Positions 1 to 6,943 of a stretch of 12,918 bases of DNA are shown piece after piece. The stretch's first letter is position 1, and every line of letters begins with the position of its first letter. The notes under the pieces were generated by a model that saw only the letters and a list, made by a program, of their open reading frames with translations, was not told the origin of the DNA and ran no database searches. The position numbers were made by a program, and so were the translations under genes. Origin of the DNA: Candidatus Zixiibacteriota bacterium (GTDB lineage Bacteria > Zixibacteria > MSB-5A5 > SM1-73); the NCBI GenBank assembly GCA_020341875.1, contig CP070839.1, positions 624,391 through 637,308 on the forward strand, in the 5' to 3' direction.

Positions 1-1431
1 AATGGCCCAGTTGACCGCGTCCACAAGATCATCTTGCATCTTGCCGCCCCATTCTTTGGTCGAAGCGTTGACGAAATCCTTGCCATATCCGGTCGAGCCC
101 CGGAAGTTTACCTGCAGGCAGACGTAGCCCCGGTTGGCGAACCACTGAGCCTCCGGCTGGTAGCCCCACGTATCCCGGGACCAGGGTCCGCCGTGCACGT
201 TCAAGACCATGGGCAGGTTTTTTCTTTCCTTCCCCGGCGGATAGGTGATGTAACCATGAATAGTCAGCCCGTCCCGCGAATCGAAAGACATCGGTTCCAT
301 CGAGGCCAGCTCATATTTGTTCAGAACGGGCCGGTGATGAAACAGGAACGTTCCTTTCTTGGTCTCCCGGTCGTAGGCATAATACGCCACCGGGCCGTCA
401 TCCTTGTCGAAACCGACCAGCCAGGTTTTGTCAGCATCGTCCCGGTCGCGCACTCCGTAGTCTCCATCATCAAGTTTTGCTATGGCCTTGAAGTCATCCT
501 TGATCGATTCATCCAGCACCTGCCACTCGGTCCTTGCTTTGGTGAAGCCCACGGCCTGTACTTCGTACCTATCCGGGTGGATTATAACGTCGCTGACGTC
601 ATACTGAGGGTCCTCAGCGATCACCTCAAAACCCTGAGTGGCGATGTCCAGCTTGATCAAACGCCCGGCGTTAACCTCGCGCGAGTCCATAAGAATTAGG
701 GAATCACCGCCTATGGTGAAAGAGATGGGGCCACTGGTCATGACGTCATCCGAATCCCAGGTGAGGAGTTTTTCCCAGCTTGCCTTCTCGTTTTCCCGCA
801 TCAGCAGGTCGAACCCTCCCTCAGGCGTTGCGGCCAAGGCGCCACGCACCTTGAATTCAGGATCGGTCGCCCACCCGGCGATGTTGCCCGGATTCCTTGC
901 CACCATTTCCAGTTCGCCGGATGTCAAATCCAGGTGATACACGTCATGGACCGCTACGTTCTCCTTGTTCATGGCGATAAGCAGCTCGTTGGGGAAGTGC
1001 TTGTTCCGGCCGACGACGCGAACCTGTACGTTTTCAAACGGGGTGAAATCCTTGATCTCGTTTGTCACCAGATTCACTCCGTAGAGGCGCCAGTTCTCGT
1101 TTCCACCCACGTCCTGCAGGTACATGATGTGCTCGGAATCCGCCGCCCAGAAGTAGATCCGTATGCCCCGATCAGTGTCCTTGGTGACCGGCTTATCATC
1201 CTCGGCCCCGATGGTCCTTATCCAAACGTTCAGCACGTTGTCTACCGGAGCTATGTAAGCCAGCATGGTTCCGTCAGGGGAAATATGCGGAGAGGCTTTC
1301 TCTGGATTTCCGAAGATTACCTCCCTGGGGATGAGCTTAACCTCTTTAGTCCCGCAGGAAGAGGCAAATACCACGATCGCGGCGCAAAGCAAAAGAGCGC
1401 CAATGACCCACAAAAGCTTAGAGCGTCTCAC
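1..1431 (-). CDS. S9 family (prolyl oligopeptidase-like) peptidase, probable lipoprotein; C-terminus cut by window edge
   Basis: 477 residues are visible without a stop and the frame runs off the left edge. The start is GTG at 1431, preceded by a strong AAGGAGGT with 6 nt to the GTG. Residues 1-25 form a basic then hydrophobic signal sequence ending in ASSC-G, so Cys26 may be lipidated (lipobox with the less usual Ala at -3). Residues about 35-385 look like the N-terminal beta-propeller of S9 peptidases, with an early ISPDGTMLAY blade motif. From about residue 395 the alpha/beta-hydrolase domain begins: LPMVLNVHGGPWSRD (HGGPW at 413-417, oxyanion-hole region), then NFRGSTGYG (442-450) and GGKMQDDLVDAVNWA. 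These are typical of acylaminoacyl-peptidase/DPP-like members. The catalytic Ser, Asp and His lie beyond the window; family members are usually 600-700 residues, so roughly the last third is missing. Expected role: cleavage of short peptides at the cell envelope. It probably has its own promoter (1571-1543) and is not in the operon of the upstream DUF2156 gene. Family assignment is firm; exact specificity is unknown. Confidence 0.92.
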   Translation of the reverse strand, partial: MRRSKLLWVIGALLLCAAIVVFASSCGTKEVKLIPREVIFGNPEKASPHISPDGTMLAYIAPVDNVLNVWIRTIGAEDDKPVTKDTDRGIRIYFWAADSEHIMYLQDVGGNENWRLYGVNLVTNEIKDFTPFENVQVRVVGRNKHFPNELLIAMNKENVAVHDVYHLDLTSGELEMVARNPGNIAGWATDPEFKVRGALAATPEGGFDLLMRENEKASWEKLLTWDSDDVMTSGPISFTIGGDSLILMDSREVNAGRLIKLDIATQGFEVIAEDPQYDVSDVIIHPDRYEVQAVGFTKARTEWQVLDESIKDDFKAIAKLDDGDYGVRDRDDADKTWLVGFDKDDGPVAYYAYDRETKKGTFLFHHRPVLNKYELASMEPMSFDSRDGLTIHGYITYPPGKERKNLPMVLNVHGGPWSRDTWGYQPEAQWFANRGYVCLQVNFRGSTGYGKDFVNASTKEWGGKMQDDLVDAVNWAI

Positions 1432-1789
1432 TGCTCTACCTCCTTCTGTTAAGTGAACTACATCTTCTTCTAATTAGCAAAAGACCCTATCATGTCCTTT
1501 TTCAAACCGGCCTGCCCGAACCATCAGAATTTTGTTGGCCCCTTTATAGCAAATGTTATTTGGAAAGTCAAGGCGGAAGTTTTGCTATTCAACGATTTTT
1601 TTGATTCTGATCTGGAGAGAAGAGACTGCCGGGGAGGCACAATGAATAGAAATACAAGCCTTATCCGCACCGACTGAGTATCCCCCAGTAAGACCCTGAA
1701 CACTAAGCCCTTACCTGTGCTTCTTCACATATTACTTTAAATGGTAGCTGTGAGGCGACATCCTTATGGGCGCACCGTTAATACCGTGG
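1432..1789. other. Intergenic gap between the DUF2156 gene and the S9 peptidase gene
   Basis: These 358 bases hold no convincing gene. They contain the peptidase promoter (1543-1571) and its ribosome-binding site. An imperfect hairpin lies at 1686-1717 (CAGTAAG against CTTACCTG, with one bulged base). It has no T-run after it on the minus strand, so I do not call it a terminator for the DUF2156 gene. Nothing else is recognisable. Confidence 0.6.
1543..1571 (-). promoter_or_regulatory. Sigma-70-like promoter for the S9 peptidase gene
   Basis: Read on the minus strand: TTGACT at 1571-1566, exactly 17 nt, then TATAAA at 1548-1543. Both hexamers are one base from the sigma-70 consensus. The predicted transcript start is near 1536, giving a leader of about 105 nt to the GTG at 1431. 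Seen in sequence; activity is inferred. Confidence 0.6.
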
Positions 1790-2728
1790 TCACTCAGGGG
1801 GTGCATCGGTTTTATCAGCCGTGGCCAGACGAATCCTGTGCTTTTCTTCGAGACGGTGGGGATAGTAAGACTCCTTGGCCTTCCTTAGTCCCGGTTCTCC
1901 CAGATCCTGCTCCCGGTTGACGTAGGGGACATCCCTCCAGGATTTCTCACAGAACTGCTGGTTGATTATCGCGTAGAGCTCTTTGATCTCTGGATTGGCC
2001 TCTTCTATATGAACCAGGGCGGTCTGATCGTTCAGCAGCTCTCCTAGGGCGTAGGCCTCTACCCTACCCTCCATGATGATAGCTCCTCCCTGGAGCTTCA
2101 GAACGGTGAAGTTGGCCAAAGCTTGGCGAACCGCTTCCCATTCGTCCAGGAGGTTCATGTCCTCCTCGCAGCGATGCCACTCACACCAGGTTTCAGTCAG
2201 CGCCAGACATTCCTTCAGGTGCTCCTCGGTCAATGGAGCATAGGAGAATGAGTGGGAGCGACGGAACCGGTTGACGTGATTTCGCTTGGAATGATATTTC
2301 CTGCCGGCCAGATTCATCAAATCCTCGGTTCTGTAGACATAGTCAAACTGATCCCGCGTCGGCTCAATCGATAGGTCGGCTGCTCCCTCGAGTTCTGAAG
2401 CCATCCGCCTGTCGACCCGCTCCATTCGGGGGTCTTCCTCTCCCTTCTCCTGTTTGAGCCACTCCAACAACATCCGCACGACTTCCAATCGGGGCGAGGA
2501 GCCGACCGGCTGAAGAGCGTAAGAGGGATTATCCTCAGCAACGGAGACTACCAGCAACCAGTCACGATGCATGGACCATTGGAATCCGTAATGGGAGCGC
2601 CAGATAAAGAGATTGGTGAAGGTCCATTCCGAAGTATCGGGCTGATATCTCCACAATAGTTCCTGGATGAAGTCCCGGTCTTCGAGCTCGATCGGTTTGA
2701 ACCTAGGAAATTGGGGAGGATTCGCCAT
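1790..2728 (-). CDS. DUF2156 protein (phosphatidylglycerol lysyltransferase C-terminal-like, GNAT fold)
   Basis: 312 residues, ATG start with AAGGAG 8 nt upstream (2742-2737). No signal peptide or membrane segment is seen, so it is probably cytoplasmic. Recognisable family motifs are the N-terminal FxPIxLxDRxF (about 10-20) followed by a SEWTFTNLFIWR stretch (33-44). Further on are DLMNLAGRKYHSKRN (136-150), which precedes the second acyltransferase-like half, and YVNREQDLGEPGLRKAKESY (269-288), a hallmark near the C-terminus. The domain is the soluble part shared with MprF, where it moves aminoacyl groups from tRNA to lipid. This protein lacks the MprF membrane part, so the lipid substrate cannot be assumed. 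It starts 36 nt after the stop of the flavo-iron-sulfur oxidoreductase gene and is probably co-transcribed with it, which hints at a linked but unknown job. Family is clear; the substrate is unknown. Confidence 0.85.
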   Translation of the reverse strand: MANPPQFPRFKPIELEDRDFIQELLWRYQPDTSEWTFTNLFIWRSHYGFQWSMHRDWLLVVSVAEDNPSYALQPVGSSPRLEVVRMLLEWLKQEKGEEDPRMERVDRRMASELEGAADLSIEPTRDQFDYVYRTEDLMNLAGRKYHSKRNHVNRFRRSHSFSYAPLTEEHLKECLALTETWCEWHRCEEDMNLLDEWEAVRQALANFTVLKLQGGAIIMEGRVEAYALGELLNDQTALVHIEEANPEIKELYAIINQQFCEKSWRDVPYVNREQDLGEPGLRKAKESYYPHRLEEKHRIRLATADKTDAPPE

Positions 2729-2764
2729 ACCCTGGTCTCCTTCAAGTCTTGGTCACAAACAATC

Positions 2765-5700
2765 CTATGCCCGACTCTTTCCTCTCAGGTAATCAATCAT
2801 AGGCTGGGTCACCAACGGCACCACGTCACCGATCATATGCGGCATGAGATTGTCCAAGACCTGGGGCATCATATCCGGCATCTGTTCTGCCATGTAGTCC
2901 GGCATGGGGATTCTCTCGGCCACCCGTTTGAGCATGGTCGGCATCACCTTGGGCATCATCATGGGCAGGAGCTTCGGAAAAAGAACCGGGAACATCGGCT
3001 TCATCAGTGACAGCGCTCCGGGGATTTTGCCCATGATCCGCATCATCTTTCCCATGCCAAAGGGCATGGCGTCGACAAGCTCCGGCCACATGGTTCCCAT
3101 TATGTCGGCGAAACCTTTGGGCGTCATCAGTTCGATCATGGCCTCGAAGACCGCCCACTGTTTCTGCACCTCCGGGTTGGGGTCGGGAAAATCATAGCCC
3201 AGGGCTGATGAAGCGTAGCGAGCCAGATCCACCGTCTCGATGGGCATTTTCTTCTTGTCAGCTGTCACGCGGAGTTGAAACTCACAACAGGGGCACAGGG
3301 CCAGAACCTTCTCCGCTCCGGCCTCCACTGCCTCCTCCAAACGAATTTTCCCGATATCTGCGGCCACGGGTGGGTCCTTGATAAGGTTCAACACGGAGCC
3401 ACAGCAATGCGCGTCCTGCCGGTTATGGCTCATCTCAACGAACTTGACGTTTGGTATGGCCTTGATCAGTTCACGCGGTGCATCGTAAACTCCGGAGACC
3501 CGCCCTATGTGGCATGAGTCATGCCAGGTGACGGTCTCCTCTTTGGGTCGTCCGTTCACGAACTTAAACTCACCTGCCCTGATTTTGTCCGCCACAAGCT
3601 CGGAGTAATGTCGGGCCTTGATGTCGTACTCGATTCCCAGCTTCTCGGCCCATATGGGATACTGGTGCCGCCACATCATATCGCAGGCCGGACAGGAGGA
3701 GATTACCGTGTCGGCGCCGGCCTCTTTAACCGACTCTATGTTCTCCTTCATTATCTCCGCGAAGAGATCCCACTTACCTGCCACCAGCATGGGTGTTCCG
3801 CAGCAATTCTCTTTCTCCCCCACGTGGGTGAAACCCACGTCTGCGGCGTCCAGCAGACGCACGCTGGCCGCAGCGATGTCGTGCTCAACGTAGCTGGCAG
3901 TGCAGCCGGCAAAATAGACGTTCTTGGATTTGCGTCCGGGACCATGTTTCTCTTTGAAATCCTCAGGGAACCATTCCAGTCTGTTCTTGCGCAGTCCTGC
4001 CCAGATGTTGCCCTGCGAGCGCAAAGCCGCCGCCATCATCTCAAACGGCGGGAAGGTCATCTTTTTGTCCTCCTGGATCAGCTTGCCCCGGAGCTTCATC
4101 CACGCGGGCTCGATGGGCAGCGCCGCCGAACAACGCAGGTTACACAGCTCACAAGTGGTGCAGACCAAGATGGTGTCCACCATGAACTGGTTCCACTCCT
4201 CTCGTCCCTCCATGAATTGTCTCAGCCAGTACCATTTTCCCCGGGGACTCTGGCTTTCCCAGCCCCGGCCGTAAAACTGGTCACATTCGTCAATACAGTA
4301 CCCGCACTGTGAACAGCCGTAGGCGTACCAGGCCACGTCCGCGGGGACATCCCGTATCGGCTTTGTCGGCCGCTCTCCCACCTGAGTGATAACGTAGTTC
4401 CCAAAGGGACGGGCCAGAGGCTCGATTATTCTGGCCAAGCTGAGAGCGGTACCGGTAATCCCTTTGCCGATAACCTTACCCGGGTTACTCAATCCTTTCG
4501 GGTCGACCTGAGCCTTGAAGGCCTGCAAGCGTTTGACTCTCTCCTTTCCGAGAACCTGATCGGCTTTCCTGGTGAAGTACATGCCGGTGGAGTACGGACG
4601 GCCGCCGTGCCTTTCGGCTATCTTCATGATGGTCAAAACCAGGCTGAAGACGAAGTTATAGTTGAAGCGGCGCTGATCGCTGGGAATGAATCCGAGGATT
4701 ACCACCTCCGGCTGGTCATTCAGACTCTCGCGAATGACCACCGCTTCCTTCACCACCGGCTGGTCCACCTTGTTTTCGATCTCACTCATTACTCTGCCCA
4801 GCGACGACAGCGGAATGACCACCTCGGCAGGCACCAGCGATGGACCCAGCCGCTTGACCACCATCAGCCTGAAACGATCCTCCCATTCATGATCGGCGAT
4901 GCGTTCGCTGAGGATCTCCGCCTGACACGGTTTGAGCAGGTCCGGTAGTTTCCCCATCACCGCCTCGTGATCCCTCTTGCGGAACGCCAGCGTCACCACA
5001 TAGGCTGCCGGGAGCAGCACTCTCTCCTCCGCGGGATGCCCGTAATGCTCCATCAACGGCGCGCGATTCTTGAGCTCAGCCATGGTCGGGTTGATGAAGA
5101 CCATCGACCAGATGGGCAACTTTTCGGCTATCACAGATTCGATGAGACGCTGCAGTCCAAAGGGATCGGAACAGCCGACACCGATAACCTCGATTTCCTC
5201 ATGCGGCTGAACCTTGATGGTAACCTGGGTGATCATCCCGGTGATCCCCTCTGCATCGGCGATCAGATCCAGGTCCTGGTTGGAGAACTCGCGCACCTCA
5301 CCCGTGGGCAGGACCACGCGAGCGCTTATCACGTTGTCGCGGTACCAGCCTGCCTCGTAGGAGCCGAATCCGGTGCCTCCCTGGGCCAACCATCCACCCG
5401 CCGTGGATGAGGGATAACTGCTGGGATAGAGGCGCAAGGTTAATCCCGTTTTCGCCAGCTCCCGGTCCAGGGACTCCCATACCACGCCAGCCTCAACGGT
5501 AGCCGTCTGGCTCTTCTGGTCGATGTCCAATATTCGTTTCATTCGATAGAAATCGACCACAACGCCCTGCTTGAGTGGAATGACTCCGCCGTATCCAGAT
5601 GACGCCTTGCCTCGCGGAGTTAGGGGGACGTTGTTCTCCAACGCCCAGCGCACCAGATCGACTAATTCCTCTTCAGTCTCCGGTTGAGCTACAGCCTCCG

Positions 5701-5848
5701 GGGTGGTGTCGCCGATGAGTGGTTTGAACAGACTGGGCATGGCGGCGATGTCATGCCCGTACAGCTTTCGCTCGGTCCGACTGAACGTCACGCGCCGGTC
5801 GAATTTCTCTTTAAGCCACGATTCCTGGTTGCTGGTCAATCTACCCAC
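2765..5848 (-). CDS. FAD-binding oxidase fused to 4Fe-4S and two CCG domains (GlcD/D-lactate dehydrogenase plus HdrD/GlpC-like), Met-rich tail
   Basis: 1027 residues from the GTG at 5848, chosen because GGAGGT (5858-5853) lies 4 nt upstream. An ATG at 5905 would add 19 low-complexity residues and has no well-spaced site. Residues about 49-217 are a PCMH-type FAD domain (TPRGKASSGYGG at 77-88; STAGGWLAQGGTGFGSYEAG). This is followed by an FAD-oxidase C-terminal region ending VDPKGLSNPGKV. Then come two CX2CX2CX3C 4Fe-4S motifs (Cys512/515/518/522 and Cys563/566/569/573). Two CCG domains follow (Cys649, 682-683, 719, 722; and Cys779, 815-816, 852, 855), as in HdrD, GlpC and LutA. Residues 896-1027 are rich in Met and Pro. 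Known relatives oxidise 2-hydroxyacids such as D-lactate or glycolate, or glycerol-3-phosphate, and pass electrons through the clusters to a quinone or thiol/disulfide carrier; which substrate applies here is not visible. The 266-nt gap upstream shows no clear terminator or promoter, so it may use an unseen promoter or read-through from wrbA. The DUF2156 gene follows at 36 nt. Confidence 0.9.
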   Translation of the reverse strand: MGRLTSNQESWLKEKFDRRVTFSRTERKLYGHDIAAMPSLFKPLIGDTTPEAVAQPETEEELVDLVRWALENNVPLTPRGKASSGYGGVIPLKQGVVVDFYRMKRILDIDQKSQTATVEAGVVWESLDRELAKTGLTLRLYPSSYPSSTAGGWLAQGGTGFGSYEAGWYRDNVISARVVLPTGEVREFSNQDLDLIADAEGITGMITQVTIKVQPHEEIEVIGVGCSDPFGLQRLIESVIAEKLPIWSMVFINPTMAELKNRAPLMEHYGHPAEERVLLPAAYVVTLAFRKRDHEAVMGKLPDLLKPCQAEILSERIADHEWEDRFRLMVVKRLGPSLVPAEVVIPLSSLGRVMSEIENKVDQPVVKEAVVIRESLNDQPEVVILGFIPSDQRRFNYNFVFSLVLTIMKIAERHGGRPYSTGMYFTRKADQVLGKERVKRLQAFKAQVDPKGLSNPGKVIGKGITGTALSLARIIEPLARPFGNYVITQVGERPTKPIRDVPADVAWYAYGCSQCGYCIDECDQFYGRGWESQSPRGKWYWLRQFMEGREEWNQFMVDTILVCTTCELCNLRCSAALPIEPAWMKLRGKLIQEDKKMTFPPFEMMAAALRSQGNIWAGLRKNRLEWFPEDFKEKHGPGRKSKNVYFAGCTASYVEHDIAAASVRLLDAADVGFTHVGEKENCCGTPMLVAGKWDLFAEIMKENIESVKEAGADTVISSCPACDMMWRHQYPIWAEKLGIEYDIKARHYSELVADKIRAGEFKFVNGRPKEETVTWHDSCHIGRVSGVYDAPRELIKAIPNVKFVEMSHNRQDAHCCGSVLNLIKDPPVAADIGKIRLEEAVEAGAEKVLALCPCCEFQLRVTADKKKMPIETVDLARYASSALGYDFPDPNPEVQKQWAVFEAMIELMTPKGFADIMGTMWPELVDAMPFGMGKMMRIMGKIPGALSLMKPMFPVLFPKLLPMMMPKVMPTMLKRVAERIPMPDYMAEQMPDMMPQVLDNLMPHMIGDVVPLVTQPMIDYLRGKSRA

Positions 5849-5852
5849 TAAT

Positions 5853-5858
5853 ACCTCC
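5853..5858 (-). promoter_or_regulatory. Ribosome-binding site deciding the GTG start of the flavo-iron-sulfur gene
   Basis: GGAGGT on the minus strand, 4 nt before GTG at 5848. The competing upstream ATG at 5905 has only AGGTGA almost touching it, and the extra 19 residues (rich in Ser, Gly and Lys) do not look like part of the enzyme fold. Confidence 0.6.
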
Positions 5859-6114
5859 CAAGCGTTCTTTCCTGAAGTGCTGCTGCCGGATTGTCGGCAT
5901 TTCACCTGCCAAAAGAGTGCTAAGCAGCCGACGCAGGCATATCCGATTACGATTCCTCGTAATGCAAGACGGGAATTATCGCCGTTTTAATTGTGGGAGC
6001 TGTCCCGGTCAGCCGGTGGCTTGATGACTTTGCCATCCACTCCGGTGTCGCAACTCAAACCGGGTTACGTCTCTCGGTGTGTGGTGGCTTTGACCGGTGA
6101 GGGTCGTTTAGGTA

Positions 6115-6723
6115 TCAGGCCAGCTTCGAGGCTATCGCAGCCACGTGCTTCCCTTGAAACCGCGCCGCATCCAACTCGTTCTCGCTGGGCCACCTATCTC
6201 CCTGTGGGCTCGCAATCGTTGATGCGCCGTATGGAGAGCCTCCGGTAATCTCGTCCATACGACTCTGGCCTTGAAAAGTATAAGGTAAGCCCACGATGAT
6301 CATCCCCAGGTGCAGAAGTGTGTAGTGAAAACTGAGAATGGTAGACTCCTGACCCCCGTGCTGGGTATTCGAGCTGGTGAATACACTCCCGACCTTCCCC
6401 ACAAGTGAGGCTTCTGCCCAAAGCGGACCGGTAGCGTCGAGAAACTGCCGCATCTGGCCACACATGTTGCCGAACCGGGTTGGCGTGCCGAAGATGATGG
6501 CGTCTGCGGTGGCCAGCTCATCCATAGTACACATCGGGATATGAGAGAACGCCTTCTGAGGCTCAATGGCTCCGATCTGTTTGAGTATCTCTTCAGGCAG
6601 CGTCTCCGCTACGCGCCGCAATTCAACTTCCGCACCGGGAACCTCCTTGGCACCTTCGGCAACCGCCTCAGCCATCCGGTAGATGTGTCCGTACACGGAA
6701 TAGAACACAACCAGAACTTTCAT
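6115..6723 (-). CDS. wrbA: NAD(P)H:quinone oxidoreductase, WrbA type (flavodoxin-like)
   Basis: 202 residues, the usual WrbA length, with ATG at 6723 and GGAGG 8 nt upstream. A flavodoxin FMN phosphate loop opens the protein (VVFYSVYGHIYRMAEAVAEGA, about 5-25). It is followed by the WrbA signatures GTPTRFGNMCGQMRQFLDATG (about 79-99), SSNTQHGGQEST and HLGMIIVGLPYTF. The C-terminal GGSPYGASTIAS and PSENELDAARFQGKHVA are also typical. The enzyme is cytoplasmic, binds FMN as a tetramer and reduces quinones by two electrons, which protects against semiquinone and oxidative stress. It stands apart from the upstream gene: a terminator (6923-6891), its own promoter-like site (6868-6840) and an operator-like dyad (6830-6808) precede it. 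The next gene starts 266 nt downstream. Identification is firm. Confidence 0.95.
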   Translation of the reverse strand: MKVLVVFYSVYGHIYRMAEAVAEGAKEVPGAEVELRRVAETLPEEILKQIGAIEPQKAFSHIPMCTMDELATADAIIFGTPTRFGNMCGQMRQFLDATGPLWAEASLVGKVGSVFTSSNTQHGGQESTILSFHYTLLHLGMIIVGLPYTFQGQSRMDEITGGSPYGASTIASPQGDRWPSENELDAARFQGKHVAAIASKLA

Positions 6724-6807
6724 TGTTTGCTCCTCCCTTGACTAAGTTTTTTCTCTATGCGACCACGGTATTTACAATCACGCCATGCAAACTTCCTCTG
6801 TGCGATC

Positions 6808-6830
6808 GGACATGTGCAGCAAGCATGTCC
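6808..6830. promoter_or_regulatory. Perfect 7-9-7 dyad, possible operator upstream of wrbA
   Basis: GGACATG (6808-6814) and CATGTCC (6824-6830) are exact inverted copies with a 9-nt spacer. On the minus strand the dyad starts only a few bases after the predicted transcript start (about 6833) and lies 85-107 nt before the wrbA ATG. That is a usual place for a repressor site. It could also fold as an RNA hairpin in the leader; there is no T-run after it, so it is not a terminator. Confidence 0.45.
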
Positions 6831-6839
6831 GGTTGCTAT

Positions 6840-6868
6840 TTCATAATGAGTGTCCTCAAGAAAATCAA
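6840..6868 (-). promoter_or_regulatory. Promoter-like site for wrbA
   Basis: Minus strand: TTGATT at 6868-6863, 17 nt spacer, TATGAA at 6845-6840. Each hexamer matches four of six sigma-70 consensus bases. It sits between the terminator of the upstream gene and wrbA, which is where a wrbA promoter is expected. Predicted leader about 110 nt. Confidence 0.42.
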
Positions 6869-6890
6869 GCACAAAAATATCCTATTACAG

Positions 6891-6923
6891 AAAAGCCCCA
6901 GCTTCGTGAAAGCCGGGGCTTTT
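6891..6923 (-). terminator. Rho-independent terminator after the large surface-protein gene
   Basis: AAAAGCCCC (6891-6899) plus GCTT pair with AAGC plus GGGGCTTTT (6915-6923), giving a stem of 13 pairs with one mismatch and a 5-nt loop (6905-6909). It begins about 20 nt after the stop codon at 6944. The minus-strand U-tract is short (UUUU then CUGU). On the plus strand the stem is followed by a slightly longer T-run, so it could act both ways. Confidence 0.75.
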
Positions 6924-6943
6924 TCTCTCGATGTATCGTTCAC

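Noticed and set aside
34..699. Plus-strand open frame of 221 codons
   Set aside because: It lies antisense to the S9 peptidase, whose minus-strand frame has clear family motifs (HGGPW, FRGSTGYG). The plus-strand product resembles nothing.
1492..1677. Small plus-strand frame in the gap before the peptidase gene
   Set aside because: No good ribosome-binding site, no family resemblance, and it runs across the peptidase promoter.
1686..1717. Terminator after the DUF2156 gene
   Set aside because: The stem is imperfect and there is no T-run after it on the minus strand.
3521..4312. Plus-strand open frame of 263 codons
   Set aside because: It is antisense to the iron-sulfur and CCG part of the oxidoreductase, with no recognisable motif; long shadow frames are common in this codon usage.
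5849..5905. Upstream ATG start (5905) for the flavo-iron-sulfur protein
   Set aside because: The GTG at 5848 has a much better ribosome-binding site, and the extra 19 residues do not resemble the family N-terminus.
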